Below, piece after piece: positions 6,473 through 8,244 of a DNA stretch of 8,244 nt (positions are counted from its first letter, which is position 1; each line of letters begins with the position of its first letter). The stretch comes from CBDUXZ01 sp965371325 [NCBI: uncultured bacterium] (GTDB lineage: Bacteria; JAUYMQ01), in NCBI GenBank assembly GCA_965371325.1, contig CBDUXZ010000073.1:1-8244 (forward strand), in the 5' to 3' direction. The position numbers and the translations under genes were made by a program. The notes under the pieces are model-generated. The model was not told where the DNA came from, searched no databases, and saw only the letters and a list, made by a program, of their open reading frames with translations.

Positions 6473-6501
6473 AGCATAAGAGCCGGGAGGACGATTGTCA
6501 A
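6473..6501 (-). promoter_or_regulatory. bioB promoter (sigma-70 type)
   Basis: On the minus strand a perfect -35 TTGACA (6501-6496) is followed after 17 bp by TATGCT (6478-6473, 4 of 6 to TATAAT). The predicted transcription start is near 6466, two bases before the GTG codon. The -35 lies inside the left half-site of the BirA-type operator, so repressor binding would directly block RNA polymerase. Confidence 0.75.
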
Positions 6502-6526
6502 TGTAGCTTCCCGATAAGGTTGACAA
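6495..6526. promoter_or_regulatory. BirA (biotin repressor) operator
   Basis: Two half-sites, TTGTCAATG (6495-6503) and GGTTGACAA (6518-6526), are separated by 14 bp. They match the known BirA signal of the form TTGTnAACC-N14-16-GGTTnACAA, the right half fully and the left half at seven of nine positions. The flanks extend the symmetry to a perfect 10-bp inverted repeat, CGATTGTCAA (6492-6501) and TTGACAATCG (6520-6529). Biotinoyl-AMP-loaded BirA is expected to bind here and shut off bioB. birA itself is not in the window. Confidence 0.85.
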
Positions 6527-6549
6527 TCGTGCCCCGCTGGTCCACGAAA

Positions 6550-6572
6550 GTGCCCGGTAGCAGAACGGGCAC
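6550..6572 (+). repeat. Inverted repeat, 7-bp stem
   Basis: GTGCCCG (6550-6556) and CGGGCAC (6566-6572) are perfectly complementary around a 9-nt loop. On the minus strand the stem is followed by only TTTC, so it is a poor terminator. It lies 24 bp beyond the BirA operator. It could be an RNA hairpin or a protein-binding site; function unknown. Confidence 0.5.
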
Positions 6573-6593
6573 ATCTTATCGAACGGGGGATTT

Positions 6594-6609
6594 CTCGCCA
6601 GTGGGCGAG
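6594..6609 (+). repeat. Inverted repeat, 6-bp stem
   Basis: CTCGCC (6594-6599) pairs with GGCGAG (6604-6609) around the tetraloop AGTG. Pairing can extend by a T-G and a T-A pair. There is no T-run on either side. It is the second hairpin in this intergenic region. A structured leader RNA is possible, but I have no family match. Confidence 0.4.
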
Positions 6610-6749
6610 GATGAGTGCCGAAGGGTCGCACGGGGCTCCCCCAGTGCGCCTGAGGATCCCTCTGCTTCCAATCGGTCAAAGGGCTGCGGGCAGGCGTTCC
6701 TAGAGGGTTTTGAGCGCATGGTTTGCACGTTTTTGAGATTAACATCTGA

Positions 6750-6759
6750 TGCATATGCA
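6750..6759. repeat. Palindrome TGCATATGCA, candidate operator
   Basis: A perfect 10-bp palindrome lies in the least GC-rich part of the intergenic region. A wider 7-bp inverted repeat, GTTTGCA (6721-6727) and TGCAAAC (6756-6762), overlaps it. It could be a regulator-binding site for the downstream diiron operon, about 240 bp away. No regulator is identifiable, and short palindromes also occur by chance. Confidence 0.3.
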
Positions 6760-6996
6760 AACTTTGCGCTGCCCCCCGATTCGTTCCTTTCAGACCGGCC
6801 GGCACCACGATTCCAGGCCCCCCCGGAAACCATGGTGGATTCGAGGGAATTTCGGCTTCAAGGCCCAAGTCCGGACCCTCGCCCGCAGATGGCACGTTCC
6901 CTGCTTGAGAAAACCTGAGAGCGGTTTCAGTTTCGCTTGAAAGGACGGACTCACCCCTAAATCAATCACGCAACAAAAAACGGAGGATTCAAATCT

Positions 6997-8079
6997 ATGG
7001 CCGCTAAATACAGCCCTGTTGTAGAGAAGACCCTCGATAACATGGCAGACATGCGGGCCGGCAAATTCAATCTTTCCTGGATGAGCGCGAATCCCGACGG
7101 CTGGAACACGAAGGTAAAAGCCTCGCCCGTCGGCATCACACTCGACAATCTGAACTCCGTTCAGCCGTACGGGGACGTGCCGGAATACGGTTCCGCGATC
7201 GGAAGCATGGCGCCCCGGGGCTGCGAGGTTCCGCCCGACACACCCTCACTCGGCATCTACGACATCAATGAGAAGGGGCTCGTCTGGGCCGACAATGTGG
7301 CGAAGCTCTATGACGAAGCGGTCGCCCGCCAGTGGAGCTCCACGCGGGACATCCCCTGGGAACGCCTCGAGGAGCTCCCGGAGGAAATGGAAAAGGCGGT
7401 CTGCCAGCTCTGCACCGGCCTCACGGAGGTCGAATTTATCGCGGCGGACCTCCCGGCGAAGTGGCTGTGGCGCATCAACCACGACTTCCACGAAGTGAAG
7501 CTCTTCCTGGCCTCCCAGGTCATGGATGAGGCGCGGCACCTGGACGTGTTCCGGAAGCGCGCCCTTGCCAACGGTGGTGGCCTTTTGCAGGCCTCGCCGG
7601 GTTCCGAACGCCTTCTCCGGGCGATCATCGAAGCGCCGAACTACACCGTCGCCAGCTCCCTCATGCACATTCTCGCCGAGGGCTTCGTGCTCACCCTCTT
7701 CCGCCACGGTGAATTCATTGCGCCGACGGAGGTGGAGAAGAAAATCTTCCGCCTCTGCATGCAGGATGAGGCCCGCCACGTGGCCTACGGCACGATGCAC
7801 CTGAAGTACTTCCTGAAGACCTACCCCGAGCGGGAAGAGGAAATTCACGCGATCCTCGCAGTCGGCGAAGAGGCGATCTTCTCGCTGACCACTGAGCCGC
7901 AGAGCATCGAGCCGCGGGCAATTCTCGCGGGAGGCGGTGTCGAGCACATGCACGAGGGCCTGCTGAAGACTTCCTATCTGTACACAAAGCAGATCACCGA
8001 GTATCTGCAGCGCCTGAAGGTGGCCGGGCTCGATCGATCGGAGCGGATCGCCATTCCGGTCGAACTGCCCATGGACTGA
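6997..8079 (+). CDS. Ferritin-like carboxylate-bridged diiron protein, function unknown
   Basis: A 360-residue soluble protein with the four-helix diiron ligand pattern. The first glutamate is E144 or E146 (LTEVEF), then E178-x2-H181 in MDEARH, E228 (LAEGF), and E258-x2-H261 in QDEARH. Spacings (about 32-34, 50 and 30 residues) resemble ribonucleotide reductase R2, R2-like oxidases, bacterial multicomponent monooxygenases and AurF-type N-oxygenases. Unlike AurF there is no extra histidine four residues before E258: C254 is there. A C136-x2-C139 pair precedes the first ligand. Residues 1-100 lack ligands and contain Gly/Pro-rich segments; I recognise no domain in them. A clear GGAGGA Shine-Dalgarno precedes ATG 6997. 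The next gene starts 45 bp downstream and looks like a lipid-carrier protein, so an oxygenase, desaturase or oxidase acting on a hydrophobic or acyl substrate is a reasonable inference. The diiron fold is strong; the reaction is unknown. Confidence 0.82.
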   Translation: MAAKYSPVVEKTLDNMADMRAGKFNLSWMSANPDGWNTKVKASPVGITLDNLNSVQPYGDVPEYGSAIGSMAPRGCEVPPDTPSLGIYDINEKGLVWADNVAKLYDEAVARQWSSTRDIPWERLEELPEEMEKAVCQLCTGLTEVEFIAADLPAKWLWRINHDFHEVKLFLASQVMDEARHLDVFRKRALANGGGLLQASPGSERLLRAIIEAPNYTVASSLMHILAEGFVLTLFRHGEFIAPTEVEKKIFRLCMQDEARHVAYGTMHLKYFLKTYPEREEEIHAILAVGEEAIFSLTTEPQSIEPRAILAGGGVEHMHEGLLKTSYLYTKQITEYLQRLKVAGLDRSERIAIPVELPMD

Positions 8080-8124
8080 GGGAACAACCATTCAGACTGA
8101 ATTCACACAACCCGGGAGATGAAC

Positions 8125-8244
8125 ATGCACGAATTCCCTTCGGAGGAGTGGTTCCGTCAGCTCCAGCAGGCGATGGACGAAGAGGTGGAAAAATACCGCC
8201 GCCTGGGCAGCACCGAGCTGACGCTTTATCTGAAAATGAACTTC
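8125..8244 (+). CDS. Probable SCP2-type sterol/lipid-carrier protein, N-terminal part
   Basis: Only the first 40 residues are in the window. The opening, MHEFPSEEWFRQLQQAMDEE, with an F-P-S-E-E-W motif followed by an amphipathic helix and then a beta-strand-like TELTLYLKMNF, resembles the start of bacterial SCP2 sterol-binding domain proteins, which carry lipids or acyl-CoAs in a hydrophobic tunnel. ATG 8125 is chosen because the Shine-Dalgarno GGGAG (8114-8118) is 6 nt away; the in-frame ATG 8119 is directly adjacent to it and too close. It lies 45 bp after the diiron gene on the same strand with no terminator between, so co-transcription is likely. Too little sequence is present for a firm family call. 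Confidence 0.5.
   Translation, partial: MHEFPSEEWFRQLQQAMDEEVEKYRRLGSTELTLYLKMNF

Larger units (their letters stand above)
6530..6996. other. Long intergenic region upstream of the diiron gene
   Basis: About 470 bp with no supportable gene: open frames here give Pro/Ser/Arg-rich products without domains. It holds two hairpins (6550-6572 and 6594-6609), an AT-richer patch around 6721-6765 with a palindrome, and the diiron gene's Shine-Dalgarno GGAGGA (6982-6987) 9 nt before ATG 6997. The only promoter candidate near the gene is weak (TTGAAA at 6937-6942, TAAATC at 6958-6963, spacing 15). I recognise no riboswitch consensus. The length is unusual given the tight packing elsewhere and suggests regulation of the diiron operon. 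Confidence 0.55.

Noticed and set aside
6550-6572. Hairpin considered as a terminator
   Set aside because: It has no T-run beyond TTTC and no upstream gene on the relevant strand to terminate.
6520-6918. Possible small or broken gene in the long intergenic region
   Set aside because: The plus-strand frame and the overlapping minus-strand frames give Pro/Ser/Arg-rich products with no domain and no Shine-Dalgarno-supported start.
7246-8091. 281-codon open frame on the minus strand
   Set aside because: It is antisense to the diiron gene, whose conserved ligand motifs show the plus strand is coding.

Overview
The window is GC-rich, closely packed bacterial chromosome. It carries four complete and recognisable genes (a COG3146 acyltransferase-like gene, clpA, clpS and bioB), a DksA/TraR-type zinc-finger gene, a ferritin-like diiron protein, and two genes cut by the window edges. 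Adjacent clpS-clpA, a BirA-type operator, a probable sigma-54 promoter and a beta-oxidation type acyl-CoA dehydrogenase point to a Gram-negative, proteobacteria-like host. An uncultured deltaproteobacterium-like lineage (Desulfobacterota, Binatota, Myxococcota or similar) would fit, but no taxonomic marker is present and this is inference. I see no tRNA, rRNA, CRISPR array, insertion sequence or phage gene.

Layout. 1-403 (-): N-terminal third of an acyl-CoA dehydrogenase. 404-804: divergent intergenic region with a very good sigma-54 (-24/-12) promoter pointing right. 805-1404 (+): DksA/TraR-like protein whose last codons lie in a short palindromic element (1382-1394). 1423-2592 (+): COG3146/FemAB-like acyltransferase, which overlaps tail-to-tail by 29 bp with clpA. 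4834-2564 (-): clpA, coupled through a TTGA overlap to clpS (5157-4831, -). 5291-5323: intrinsic terminator of bioB. 6464-5358 (-): bioB, whose promoter is overlapped by a BirA-type operator (6495-6526). 6530-6996: long non-coding leader region with small hairpins and a palindrome. 6997-8079 (+): diiron protein. 8125 to the end (+): start of a probable SCP2-type sterol/lipid-carrier protein in the same transcription unit.

How the genes work together. ClpS captures N-degron substrates and hands them to the ClpA unfoldase, which normally works with ClpP (not in the window). bioB makes biotin and appears to be a single-gene transcript switched by BirA. The diiron protein and the SCP2-like protein probably form an operon acting on a hydrophobic substrate. 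This is the least understood part and the best candidate for an undescribed activity.

The most notable structural pattern is that three genes that look first in their transcripts (COG3146 gene, clpS, bioB) have a sigma-70-like -10 element only 7-8 nt before the start codon and no Shine-Dalgarno sequence, so they are predicted to be leaderless. Genes inside operons or with long leaders (clpA, the diiron gene, the SCP2-like gene, the acyl-CoA dehydrogenase) do have Shine-Dalgarno sequences.
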